Under the pieces are notes generated by a model that did not search any database, was not told the DNA's origin, and worked only from the letters and a program-made list of their open reading frames with translations. The position numbers and the translations under genes were made by a program. DNA of 64,000 nucleotides, from positions 1-64,000 of the forward strand of contig CAVRLX010000033.1 of assembly GCA_963721725.1 (NCBI GenBank). The letters are read 5' to 3'. Source of the DNA: RI-153 sp963721725. Its GTDB lineage: Bacteria > Chloroflexota > Anaerolineae > Caldilineales > Caldilineaceae. Below, piece after piece: positions 1-7,223 of this stretch; the first letter of the stretch is position 1, and every line of letters starts with the position of its first letter.

Positions 1-726
1 TTCGGTAAGGGTGCTGAAGCCAGGGATCACCGAACCGATGACCTCAAAGCCGTAGGTGTGGGCAAAGTAGCCAAATTCGTTGTGATCGGTTACCAACCGC
101 CGCTGATCCGGCGGCAGCGTCCCAATGGTGGCGAGCAACTCGGCGTGCAAAGAGTTCAGACGCTCGACATAGGCCGCAGCAGCACTCTGGTAGGCGTCGG
201 CGTGGGCCGCGTCGGCCTGGGTCAACGCCGACGCCACATTGCCCGTCCAGATCACCAGATCGGGCACGCTCAGCCACGTATGCGGATCCACGCCGCCTTC
301 GTGTTCGGCATGGGCGGCGTTTGGATTGGCGTCCTCGGCTGCGTTATGCGCCGCCCGCAGGCTCAATGGCTCGATGCCCTGGCTGAGTGCAACGGTTTTG
401 GCGGCGAACTCATCCAAGACGGCGGACATGGCTTCTTCCAGCCCAAAGCCGTTGACAAAGATCAGATCGGCATCGGTGAGGGCGCGCAGATCTTGCGGCG
501 TGGGCTGATAGCTGTGGGGATCCCCGCCCGTTTGTAGAATGGTTACGTCGATGGCGTCTCCCCCCACTTGCCGCACAACATCGGCCACAAGTGTGGTGGA
601 GGCTACAACCTGCAACGGCCCCTCATTGGCTTGCTTCACCGCCGTCGGCCCAGCCGTGCCACCACAACCGCCAAGCACGCCCAATCCAGCCACGAGAGCA
701 ACGTGGACTATGAGAAGTTTCCACAT
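1..726 (-). CDS. Metal ABC transporter substrate-binding lipoprotein (ZnuA/TroA-like), 3' end off the window
   Basis: The reverse strand reads 242 codons from an ATG at 726 to the window edge without a stop, so the C-terminus is missing. The start MWKLLIVHVALVAGLGVLGG is a hydrophobic signal ending in the lipobox LGGC, so the product should be lipid-anchored outside the membrane. The sequence then shows the cluster A-I fold features of ZnuA/TroA proteins: an N-terminal strand with VVASTTLVADVV, the metal-ligand context GGDPHSYQPTP, a short His-rich loop with HAEHEGGVDPHTWLS, and TDHNEFGYFAHTYGF carrying the third His. The family captures Zn2+ or Mn2+ for an ABC importer; the His-rich loop favours zinc, but that is inference. 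The permease and ATPase genes are presumably to the left of the window. A perfect Fur-family palindrome lies 117 bp upstream of the start. The family call is firm; the metal is uncertain. Confidence 0.9.
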   Translation of the reverse strand, partial: MWKLLIVHVALVAGLGVLGGCGGTAGPTAVKQANEGPLQVVASTTLVADVVRQVGGDAIDVTILQTGGDPHSYQPTPQDLRALTDADLIFVNGFGLEEAMSAVLDEFAAKTVALSQGIEPLSLRAAHNAAEDANPNAAHAEHEGGVDPHTWLSVPDLVIWTGNVASALTQADAAHADAYQSAAAAYVERLNSLHAELLATIGTLPPDQRRLVTDHNEFGYFAHTYGFEVIGSVIPGFSTLTE

Positions 727-842
727 AGATTGACTCCTTATTGTTTAGGACATACGCACTTGAGCGGGTTTTCAGGAGGCCTGGCAGGTTTTTGAAAGCT
801 GTCAGGTCTGGTTCAACTGTATAAGTCCTATTGCTGTAAAAC

Positions 843-863
843 AAATGAGAATTATTCTCATTT
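843..863. promoter_or_regulatory. Fur-family (Zur/Fur/PerR-type) operator palindrome
   Basis: A perfect 10-1-10 inverted repeat (AAATGAGAAT-T-ATTCTCATTT) with the core TGAGAAT-N-ATTCTCA lies between the metal-binding lipoprotein gene (leftward) and the YceI gene (rightward). The 7-1-7 layout matches the known boxes of Fur, Zur and PerR regulators. Because the leftward gene is a ZnuA-like binding protein, Zur is the most likely regulator. This is inferred from context; no regulator gene is in the window. Confidence 0.65.
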
Positions 864-1037
864 ATAGACAAATCTTAGCAGCGCAGGGCAAGGTTGTCAA
901 TTTGGACGCGGTCAGCCTGTGAACAATTCTGCACAGGTGTAAGAGGCGCTACAGTGATAACGGACCCCAGTCCGCTACGCTACGCATGGTTTGTGAACCT
1001 CCATAAACTATCGTTTTACAGGAATGAAGGAGTAAAA

Positions 1038-1787
1038 ATGTTTCGCAAATTTGTGTTAACTGCCTTTTTGGTACTCGCAATTGGGTTGACGGTGGCCTGT
1101 TCCGGGCCAGAGACAACGGCTGACGTTGCGCCGACAGCAACCGCTCTCACGGAAGCACCCACGGCAGCGCCAACCGAAGCGCCGACTGCCGAACCTACGC
1201 CGGAACCGACGGTCGAAGCCACCGAGGCTCCCGCGCAAGCACCCGCTGCGGCTGAGGGCGAGGCAACTTATGTGGTGGATACTGAGGCCAGCACGCTGGT
1301 CTGGTTTGGCTCCAAGCCGATTGGCATTTCCGAGACGGGGACAGTGCAGATTGCCGACGGGTCGTTGACCTTTGACGGCGACCAGTTTGTGTCGGGTTCA
1401 ATGGTCATCGACATGCAGACGATTGAGACCACGAGCCAGAGCGGCGGCATGGCCGAGCAGTTGGTGGGCCATCTGAGTTCAGACGAGTTCTTTGGGGTGA
1501 CCACCTATCCGACTGCGACGTTAGTGATCAAGTCGGCGCAACCCACCGAGGTGGCAAATCAATATTTGGTGACGGGCGATATTACGATTAAGGAGACCAC
1601 GCAGGAGATCGAATTTCTCACCGACGTGACGGTGGAAGAAGATAGCCTGACCGCCACAGCGGAGATTGTACTGGATCGGGCGGCCTTTGATGTGCGCTAT
1701 GGCTCGGATTCGTTCTTCGACAATCTGGGCGATGAACTGATCAGCGACGAGATGGAGTTGACGGTGACGTTGGTGGCGGCGCGGTAG
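1038..1787 (+). CDS. YceI-like domain lipoprotein
   Basis: This is a 249-residue secreted lipoprotein. The ATG at 1038 follows an AAGGAG at 1027-1032 with 5-base spacing, which decides the start over the longer reading frame that opens at 894. MFRKFVLTAFLVLAIGLTVAC is a signal peptide with the lipobox TVAC. Residues about 25-75 form a low-complexity Thr/Pro/Glu/Ala linker. Residues about 78-249 form a YceI-like lipocalin barrel, with the typical opening YVVDTEASTLVWFGSKP, the central FDGDQFVSGSMVIDM and the ending FDVRYGSDSFFDNLGDELI. YceI proteins bind isoprenoid-type lipids in a beta-barrel, and their physiological role is poorly defined. It is transcribed away from the metal-transport gene and could share the Fur-type operator. 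A bidirectional terminator follows at 1983-2021. Confidence 0.88.
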   Translation: MFRKFVLTAFLVLAIGLTVACSGPETTADVAPTATALTEAPTAAPTEAPTAEPTPEPTVEATEAPAQAPAAAEGEATYVVDTEASTLVWFGSKPIGISETGTVQIADGSLTFDGDQFVSGSMVIDMQTIETTSQSGGMAEQLVGHLSSDEFFGVTTYPTATLVIKSAQPTEVANQYLVTGDITIKETTQEIEFLTDVTVEEDSLTATAEIVLDRAAFDVRYGSDSFFDNLGDELISDEMELTVTLVAAR

Positions 1788-1862
1788 GAGAGTCCGGCTA
1801 TAGGCAATGGGTACGGTAAGTCTAACGAGTAAGGCGTAAGCGAAGAGTATTTGTCACTATCT

Positions 1863-1930
1863 AGGTGCGACGCACTCACCACCCAACTTTTCACAACCAA
1901 TCTACTCCTGACACGTGCGTGGGTATGTAG
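1863..1930. repeat. Dispersed hairpin repeat, copy 1 (right arm decayed)
   Basis: The left arm AGGTGCGACGCACTCACCA matches the repeat family seen five more times in this window, with one change (A for G) in the arm. The 28-base loop also matches that of copies 3, 5 and 6. The right arm is only partly recognisable at about 1910-1930, so this copy can no longer form the full 18-bp stem. It lies just after the YceI gene. Confidence 0.7.
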
Positions 1931-1982
1931 AAACGAAGTGTTGCTCCACCAGGGGATTCGGCACGTGGGGATGAGCGTTTAG

Positions 1983-2021
1983 AAAAAGGCGTATGGGCCT
2001 ACTGTGTCCATACGCCTTTTT
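1983..2021. terminator. Bidirectional rho-independent terminator
   Basis: A perfect 14-bp stem (AAAAAGGCGTATGG at 1983-1996 and its complement at 2008-2021) has an 11-base loop. It is flanked by A and T runs, so it can work on both strands. It separates the convergent YceI gene and SLC13 permease gene. Confidence 0.85.
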
Positions 2022-2093
2022 TGATCACAGGATTGACGCAGCACCTTCCGGGAAGGGTTGTACTCTCCCACTTGACGTACATTCATTGCACCT

Positions 2094-3878
2094 TTACAGC
2101 GGCCAGACCAGAGGCACCAACAGCAGCGAAATGAGAAAGACAATTAGGGTGAGCAGCGAGCCGACTTTGAGGAAATCGGAGAAACGGTAGCCGCCCGGCC
2201 CATAGACCATTAAACAGGCTGGCTCGAGCGGCGTGAGATAGGAGGTGCTGGCAGCGACGGCGATCATCATGGCAAAGGTGCGCGGGTTGAGATCGAGTTG
2301 GAGCGCGGTTTGGATGGCAACGGGAACCACGACAATGGCGGCGGCTTGGTTGGACATGGGCTGGGTGAGCAAGACAGCCAGAAAGAAAAAGCCGGTGAGC
2401 AGCCAAAGCGGCGACATGCCTCCCAGGAAGCGCACAATCTGATCGGCCAAGAATTGGTCTGTCCCGGTATGTTCCATGGCCCGCCCCACAGCCAACATGC
2501 AGCCGATGAGGATCAGCGCTCGCCATTCGACGCGCCGGTAAGCCTCCTCCGGCGTGAGGCAACGGGTGAGAAAGATCACCAGCGCGCCCAGCAGAACAGC
2601 CACAGGCAAGGTAACCAGATTAAAGGCCGCCGCACCCAGGGCCAGCACAAAGGTCGCCACGGCAATCGGCGCACGCTCCACCAGGGGCGTATCTTCGTTG
2701 ACCGTGCCCAAGACCTGAAAGACGCTCTCTTCTTCCAGCGAAGTGACCGCGGCGCTGTTGGTGCGGTGGGTTTGCAAGAGCAGCACATCGCCCGTTTGCA
2801 GGCGGACACGGCTTAGTTTGCGGCGGATGGTCTCGCCGTGGCGATAAATGGCAAGGACTTGCAGCCCGTAGCGGTGGCGAAAGCGATAGTCGGAGAGCGT
2901 ATGCCCAACGAGCGGCGATTGGGGGATGAGAATCGCTTCGACCAAGCGAATGTCCTTTTCGGCAAATTTGGGGCCAGAAAATTTCATATCGCCTTGAATG
3001 TCCAGCCCAACCACTTCACCGATCTTGAGGATTTCGTCGCGCGAGCCTTCTAAAAGCATCACATCGCCCGCCGAAAGCCGCCGGTCGGCAAAGGGAATTA
3101 GATCACGATCTGCCCCGCGCACCAGCCGCAACACTTTGAGATCGAGTTCGCGGTCGATGCCGGATTCCATGATGGTTTTGCCCACCAGCGGCGAATCGGG
3201 GCGAATCTGTACTTCGGTCATATAGAGGCGGCTCCGAAAGTTGCCCATGGTGGTATCAACCTGGGCGCGGTCGGGGATCAGTCTGCGCCCGATAAAGTAC
3301 ATGTAGAGCAGGCCGGTGATGGCAATGGGGATGCCCACAGGCGAAAGCTCGAACATCCCCAGCGGGGGCAAGCCGTATTGGGTGAGTAGTCCGCTGATGA
3401 CAATGTTGGTGGAGGTGCTGACCAGTGTAATCGAGCTGGCGAGGATGGTGGCAAAGGCCAGTGGCATCAGTAGCCGCGAGGCACTGATGCGGGCACGCTC
3501 GGCCACGCCCAGCACAATGGGCACGAAAAAGGCGGTGGAAGCGGTATTGCTGATAAATGCACTTAGCGACGAGGCAGTAACGAGGATCACAACAAGCAGC
3601 CGGTTGGGATTAGTGCCGGTATAGCGCAAGATGGTGCGCCCTGTCCATTGGATCACGCCGGTGCGGATCAGGGCGGCGGTGAGGATAAACAATCCCAACA
3701 GCATAATCACGGTTTCGCTGCCAAACCCGGCAAAGGCTTCGTCGGCAGGGATAAGGTTAAGCAAGATCAGGGCTAGTAACACAGCCAGGGCCACTACATC
3801 GGCGGCGACCCATTCAAACGAAAAGAGGACGAGGGCAATCCCAATCACGAGCAACACCAGGGCAATCGGCGTGGTCAT
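2094..3878 (-). CDS. SLC13-family (DASS) permease with two RCK_C domains
   Basis: This 594-residue inner-membrane protein has an N-terminal block of hydrophobic helices (residues 1-205), two soluble TrkA-C/RCK_C domains in the middle (about 210-295 and 305-390, each with a SPLVG motif and a GDVLLL/GDVMLL turn), and a second helix block (about 400-594). The order helices, two RCK_C, helices is the standard layout of the bacterial SLC13/CitT-like permeases. Conserved features are FISNTASTAFFVPI with SNTA in the first half and QPMSNQAAAIVV in the second half; these SNT/SNQ motifs form the sodium and anion site in the family. The likely substrate is a dicarboxylate, sulfate or another anion, and this cannot be told from sequence. 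The ATG at 3878 follows AAGGAT. The gene stands alone between two hairpins. Confidence 0.88.
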   Translation of the reverse strand: MTTPIALVLLVIGIALVLFSFEWVAADVVALAVLLALILLNLIPADEAFAGFGSETVIMLLGLFILTAALIRTGVIQWTGRTILRYTGTNPNRLLVVILVTASSLSAFISNTASTAFFVPIVLGVAERARISASRLLMPLAFATILASSITLVSTSTNIVISGLLTQYGLPPLGMFELSPVGIPIAITGLLYMYFIGRRLIPDRAQVDTTMGNFRSRLYMTEVQIRPDSPLVGKTIMESGIDRELDLKVLRLVRGADRDLIPFADRRLSAGDVMLLEGSRDEILKIGEVVGLDIQGDMKFSGPKFAEKDIRLVEAILIPQSPLVGHTLSDYRFRHRYGLQVLAIYRHGETIRRKLSRVRLQTGDVLLLQTHRTNSAAVTSLEEESVFQVLGTVNEDTPLVERAPIAVATFVLALGAAAFNLVTLPVAVLLGALVIFLTRCLTPEEAYRRVEWRALILIGCMLAVGRAMEHTGTDQFLADQIVRFLGGMSPLWLLTGFFFLAVLLTQPMSNQAAAIVVVPVAIQTALQLDLNPRTFAMMIAVAASTSYLTPLEPACLMVYGPGGYRFSDFLKVGSLLTLIVFLISLLLVPLVWPL

Positions 3879-3914
3879 ACAACATCCTTATCTTGCGCTT
3901 GGCGGGAATGGGAG

Positions 3915-3940
3915 AGGGACGGCGCATGTGCGCCGTCCCT
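3915..3940. terminator. Intergenic perfect hairpin, possible terminator
   Basis: A perfect inverted repeat with 12-base arms (AGGGACGGCGCA and its complement) lies between the SLC13 start and the end of the PRC-barrel gene. There is no clear T run, so it may be an mRNA-end stabiliser or a weak terminator of the leftward PRC-barrel gene. Confidence 0.5.
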
Positions 3941-3993
3941 GTTGAATCAACCTGTTAAATCAAAAATAACGATCATCCGTGGCAGCAAGTCAT

Positions 3994-6258
3994 TTACTCG
4001 ATGGGTTCGCCGTCACTGCCCAGCATCCACCAAGACTCATCCATCCCTTGGCCGCCGGTGTCGCCGCTGGCGGCGTCACCACTGTAGCGGTAGAGCGGGT
4101 AGCCGTTATAGGTGAGTTGGGAGGTCCCATCCTCACGGTCAACGGTCCCTAGCATGGAGTCGTCCAGACCTTCGCCCACGGTATCTTCTTCACCGGCTTC
4201 TACGGCTTCCCAGCCTTCGGCGTCGGTCATGCCGTCGTCGCTGCCCGAGAAGGTGTAGAGAGTGCGGCCCTCGGCATCGGTGAGGAAGTCGCCCATGTCA
4301 TCTTGGCCGATGTTCACAGATCCCATAGCGCCCATATCTACTTCGGCGCTATCGTCGTCGGTGGCTTCTTCGTCGGTGGTATCATCCATAGAGCCGACTT
4401 CGGTTTCGCCCATTTCACCATGATTGGAGACCTGAATCAGAATTTGGAACGGCCCTTCCATGACTAGGGTGATAACCTTCATGCCATCTTCTTCGCTGAC
4501 GTTGACGCCCATGGGCATGCCTTCGCCACTCATGTCGTGCATATCGTCGTCATCGGCATCGCTCTCATCGGCATCATCTACATCCACGCTGGCGCTGGCT
4601 TCGCCGCTGTCGGCGTCCACATCCAGATCAGCGTCAATGTCCATTCCCCAGAAGCTACGCAGTGGGGCATCCCAATCTGGGGCGCTGAAGTCGATACCGC
4701 CCTCATAGACGGGCGCAGTCGAAAGTTCTTCTTCGGTCACATCCACCATAGCGACATAGTCGTCTTCTACACTGCTAAAGGTGATAGAGCTTAGAGGCAC
4801 AGCAAAGTTGCTTTCGCCCAGGCCCAGGAAACCACCCGTACCCATGACGGCGTAGAGAACTTGGCCGCTCTGCCAGTTGATCACCAGATCATCCAAGCCA
4901 CCCAGATCGTCGCCCGTGCTGTTTTCCACACCCATATCCACGAGCTTCTCAGCCATGATCAGTTGTCCACTGCCCAGGTTGCCGAGATCAGGATCGCTGG
5001 TGAGGCCCAGGAAATCCCAAGTGCTGGTGGCTTCGGTGGTCCAGTCGGCGGTGAGATCCGGCCAGCCATCTTCAAAGGCAGTCAATTCTTCAAAGTTAGC
5101 GGCAGGAATATCCCAAACGAAGGTGAAGAGTTCGGGATTCCACTGAAGTTCGCTCAGGGGAACGGGGATGTTCTGTTCACCCAGACCCAGGAATCCACCA
5201 AAGGCCAGGGTTGCCAGTACAATCGAGCCATCTTCAAGATTGATCAGCAAGTCGTCCAACGAGCCGAGGGTTTCGCCTTCGTTGTTGATTACGTCCATGC
5301 CTTCCAGGTCAGAGAATTCGATAACCGAACCCATGCCTTCGCCCAGCGGATCGGTGATGACGGCATCCATAGCGCCTTCGTCCGTCTCTTCAACGACGCT
5401 TTCGGTGTCGGTCATGGTTTCGCTACCAGCCACTTCCGGCGTCGCCACAGCGCTGCTTTCGGTGTCGGTCATGGTTTCGCTACCAGCCACTTCCGGCGTC
5501 GCCACGGCGCTGCTTTCGGTGTCGGTCATGGTTTCGCTACCAGCCACTTCCGGCGTCGCCACAGTGCTGCTTTCAGTGTCGGTCATGGTTTCGCTGGATT
5601 CAACGTCCGAATCCATGCTTTCCGAATCCATCTCTTCGCTGTCCATGTCGTCCATGCTGCTCATTGGTTCAATATCAATGGCAACGTGGATGTGACCCTG
5701 GCTGTTGACACGCACCACGCGCGAACCAGCGTTCTCAGTGATCTCGACGCCGGGGATATTCATGCCGGAGCCGTCGTCACTCATGTCGGTGGTATCCGTC
5801 ATTTCGGCGGTGTCCGTCATTTCCGTGGTAGCGTCTATGCCGGTGGTCGCCGTCATTTCCGCCGTATCGGTCATTTCGGCGCTGGCGTCCACGTCGGCGT
5901 CGCTATCTTCGTCTTCGTCCTCTGTCATGTCGTCCTCATCGGACATATCGCCCATGTCGTCGGACATCATGTGGTCGTCGGAGACCTCAATACGCACAGT
6001 CAAGCGGCCATTACCGGAAATGGCTATGGTGCGCATGGTTTCATCTTCGGTCACCACCACCGATGCCCCATTCATGGACATATCTTCGGTGTCGGTGATC
6101 TGTTGCGACGGTGCGATCATCGGCGCGCTAAGGTCAACGCCGGCCGCGCGTTCAATGCCGCGGCTATGGCTGGCACTTGGCGCTGCCATCATGGTGGCCG
6201 CTGGTAGCGCGGACGCTACCATAAGCAGGGTAGCTATCATAGAAAATAATCGACGCAT
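3994..6258 (-). CDS. Acidic Met/Asp-rich secreted protein with two PRC-barrel domains and a Lipoprotein_15-like tail
   Basis: This is a 754-residue exported protein. Residues 1-26 are a signal peptide ending in a small-residue site. Residues about 40-300 are low complexity, very acidic and rich in Met, Thr and Ser, including DMSDEDDMTEDEDEDSD and an array of a 19-residue unit (VAGSETMTDTESSAVATPE). Two PRC-barrel-like domains follow, near residues 310-385 and 425-510, each with a GGFLGLGE turn followed by a PVPLS/AVPLS strand. A second acidic stretch (about 545-625) follows. The tail (about 650-754) matches the family of secreted repeats of unknown function (Lipoprotein_15): FLTDAEGRTLYTF and LTYNGYPLYRYSGDA. 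PRC barrels are known from photosynthetic reaction centres and RimM and act as binding modules. What this one binds is unknown. The combination and the Met/Asp content suggest a surface or metal-binding role, but that is speculation. Confidence 0.8.
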   Translation of the reverse strand: MRRLFSMIATLLMVASALPAATMMAAPSASHSRGIERAAGVDLSAPMIAPSQQITDTEDMSMNGASVVVTEDETMRTIAISGNGRLTVRIEVSDDHMMSDDMGDMSDEDDMTEDEDEDSDADVDASAEMTDTAEMTATTGIDATTEMTDTAEMTDTTDMSDDGSGMNIPGVEITENAGSRVVRVNSQGHIHVAIDIEPMSSMDDMDSEEMDSESMDSDVESSETMTDTESSTVATPEVAGSETMTDTESSAVATPEVAGSETMTDTESSAVATPEVAGSETMTDTESVVEETDEGAMDAVITDPLGEGMGSVIEFSDLEGMDVINNEGETLGSLDDLLINLEDGSIVLATLAFGGFLGLGEQNIPVPLSELQWNPELFTFVWDIPAANFEELTAFEDGWPDLTADWTTEATSTWDFLGLTSDPDLGNLGSGQLIMAEKLVDMGVENSTGDDLGGLDDLVINWQSGQVLYAVMGTGGFLGLGESNFAVPLSSITFSSVEDDYVAMVDVTEEELSTAPVYEGGIDFSAPDWDAPLRSFWGMDIDADLDVDADSGEASASVDVDDADESDADDDDMHDMSGEGMPMGVNVSEEDGMKVITLVMEGPFQILIQVSNHGEMGETEVGSMDDTTDEEATDDDSAEVDMGAMGSVNIGQDDMGDFLTDAEGRTLYTFSGSDDGMTDAEGWEAVEAGEEDTVGEGLDDSMLGTVDREDGTSQLTYNGYPLYRYSGDAASGDTGGQGMDESWWMLGSDGEPIE
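5401..5595. repeat. 57-bp tandem repeat inside the PRC-barrel gene
   Basis: The phrase GTCGGTCATGGTTTCGCT recurs at 5407, 5464, 5521 and 5578, a strict 57-bp period. It encodes three near-identical 19-residue units and a diverged fourth. The near identity at DNA level suggests recent expansion by slippage or recombination. Confidence 0.9.
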
Positions 6259-6352
6259 ACATTGTACTCCTTTTGGGTGGGGAAATTGTCAAACAAGAAG
6301 CCGAAAAATCTTGGCTGAAATGAGGCTGAACCCGGATGCTTGGCCGTGCCGT

Positions 6353-6514
6353 CTATAGATTAAGATTACCGGTGAGAAGCATAATCAGCACGATGACAAG
6401 CAACACGCCCAGAATGCCGCTGGGAAAGTAGCCCCAGTTCCGGCTGTGCGGCCATGTGGGCACAGCACCCAGCAAAAGCAAAACGAGAAGAACTAAAACG
6501 ATCCATCCTAGCAT
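6353..6514 (-). CDS. DUF3309-like small membrane protein (53 aa)
   Basis: On the minus strand an ATG at 6514 follows AAGGAGG at 6521-6527 with 6-base spacing and opens 53 codons to a TAG at 6353. The product has two hydrophobic helices, MLGWIVLVLLVLLLLGAVP and GILGVLLVIVLIMLLTG, joined by TWPHSRNWGYFPS. This two-helix hairpin with a central W/Y-G-x-x-PSG turn is the signature of the DUF3309 family of very short membrane proteins, whose function is unknown. An alternative ATG six bases upstream (6520) touches the ribosome site and is less likely. It reads in the same direction as the PRC-barrel gene, which starts 95 bases downstream, so the two could be co-transcribed. Confidence 0.72.
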   Translation of the reverse strand: MLGWIVLVLLVLLLLGAVPTWPHSRNWGYFPSGILGVLLVIVLIMLLTGNLNL

Positions 6515-6717
6515 AAGCATCCTCCTTTTGAGTTGGCTCGATAATGCCCAAGCTTCAAAACAGCCATTTCAGGGCTGAGGATATTGTGGCAGAGAAAAGC
6601 AAAGATTGCTATAGATCAAGTTATAGAAATAGGTACAAAGATAGATACAAGAGAGGGGACTTGAAACAAACCATCCGGTTCGGGTATAGCCGCAAAATTT
6701 TACGCGTACTTATTACA

Positions 6718-6781
6718 GGTGCGACGCACTCGCCAAGAGGAGACCGGTTGTAAAAAGCGTGGGTGGCGAGTGCGTCGCACC
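6718..6781. repeat. Dispersed hairpin repeat, copy 2
   Basis: Perfect 18-bp arms (GGTGCGACGCACTCGCCA at 6718-6735 and its complement at 6764-6781) flank a 28-base loop. The loop is in reverse orientation relative to copies 1, 3, 5 and 6. The right flank CTAGACCTGTA is shared with copies 4 and 6. It sits immediately beside the type ISP remnant. Confidence 0.92.
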
Positions 6782-6807
6782 CTAGACCTGTATAGGTACT
6801 TTTACGC

Positions 6808-7035
6808 CTACAATTCGGCGGCGAGGGACGGCAGGGCGTGGACGATCTGCACGGTCTCCAGACTGACACTGATGACTTGGCCGATGAGATTGAGAATGTA
6901 TTGGGGATCAGTGCTGTATTGGTTGGGGTCGTTGGCGATGCCGCTGCGCCGGTCAATGGAGACCTGATAGCGGTCGATGATCCATTCCAGGGCGGAGCGG
7001 TTGCCCAGTTTGTAATTTTTCCCCCTCTGCGTTGG
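6808..7035 (-). pseudogene. 3' remnant of a type ISP restriction-modification enzyme
   Basis: The minus strand encodes 75 residues ending at a TAG at 6808, including YKLGNRSALEW, IIDRYQVSIDRRSGI, YILNLIGQVISVSLETV and IVHALPSLAAEL. This matches from memory the conserved C-terminus of the COG4889-type fused helicase/methyltransferase (type ISP restriction enzymes), which are normally well over 1000 residues. Upstream the frame closes at once with a TGA at 7036-7038, so more than 90 percent of the gene is gone. No methyltransferase or helicase motif remains. The break runs straight into the antitoxin-like fragment. This is a gene relic left by a deletion. Confidence 0.75.
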
Positions 7036-7072
7036 TCACATATTGAACCTGTAGATCATCGAGATTTACCAT
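6953..7072 (-). pseudogene. 5' remnant of an antitoxin-like gene fused out of frame to the type ISP relic
   Basis: An ATG at 7072, with AGGAG just upstream, opens MVNLDDLQVQYVTNAEGE. This resembles the N-terminus of a small antitoxin-type protein family in which the phrase is usually followed by a hydrophobic strand (similarity judged by eye). After about 18 residues the reading runs out of frame into the type ISP relic and stops at 6953. The start of one gene and the end of another are therefore joined, as expected of a deletion scar. The family assignment is tentative. Confidence 0.4.
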
Positions 7073-7156
7073 TCCATCTCCTGACAATACATCTGCAAAA
7101 AGGCAGCGCCCGCTGCGAGTATAGTCCTATTATACACCTGCACCTGCACACGCAAA

Positions 7157-7191
7157 CAAAAAAGCGCCCGGCACGTCTCCGCACCGGGCGC
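7157..7191 (-). terminator. Terminator after the alpha-2-macroglobulin gene
   Basis: On the minus strand an 8-bp GC stem (GCGCCCGG with CCGGGCGC, 7164-7171 and 7184-7191) is followed by six to seven T residues. It lies 33 bases past the stop of the leftward alpha-2-macroglobulin gene. Confidence 0.8.
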
Positions 7192-7223
7192 AATCTCCTA
7201 ATCTCTCAATCGCTCCTAATCCC

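Noticed and set aside
2298..2816. Plus-strand open frame of 172 codons opposite the SLC13 gene
   Set aside because: Shadow frame, Gln/His/Gly-rich; the minus strand has clear helices and RCK_C domains.
4861..6207. Long plus-strand open frame (448 codons) opposite the PRC-barrel gene
   Set aside because: It is His/Gly-rich without domains and is explained by the repeated acidic codons of the real gene on the other strand.
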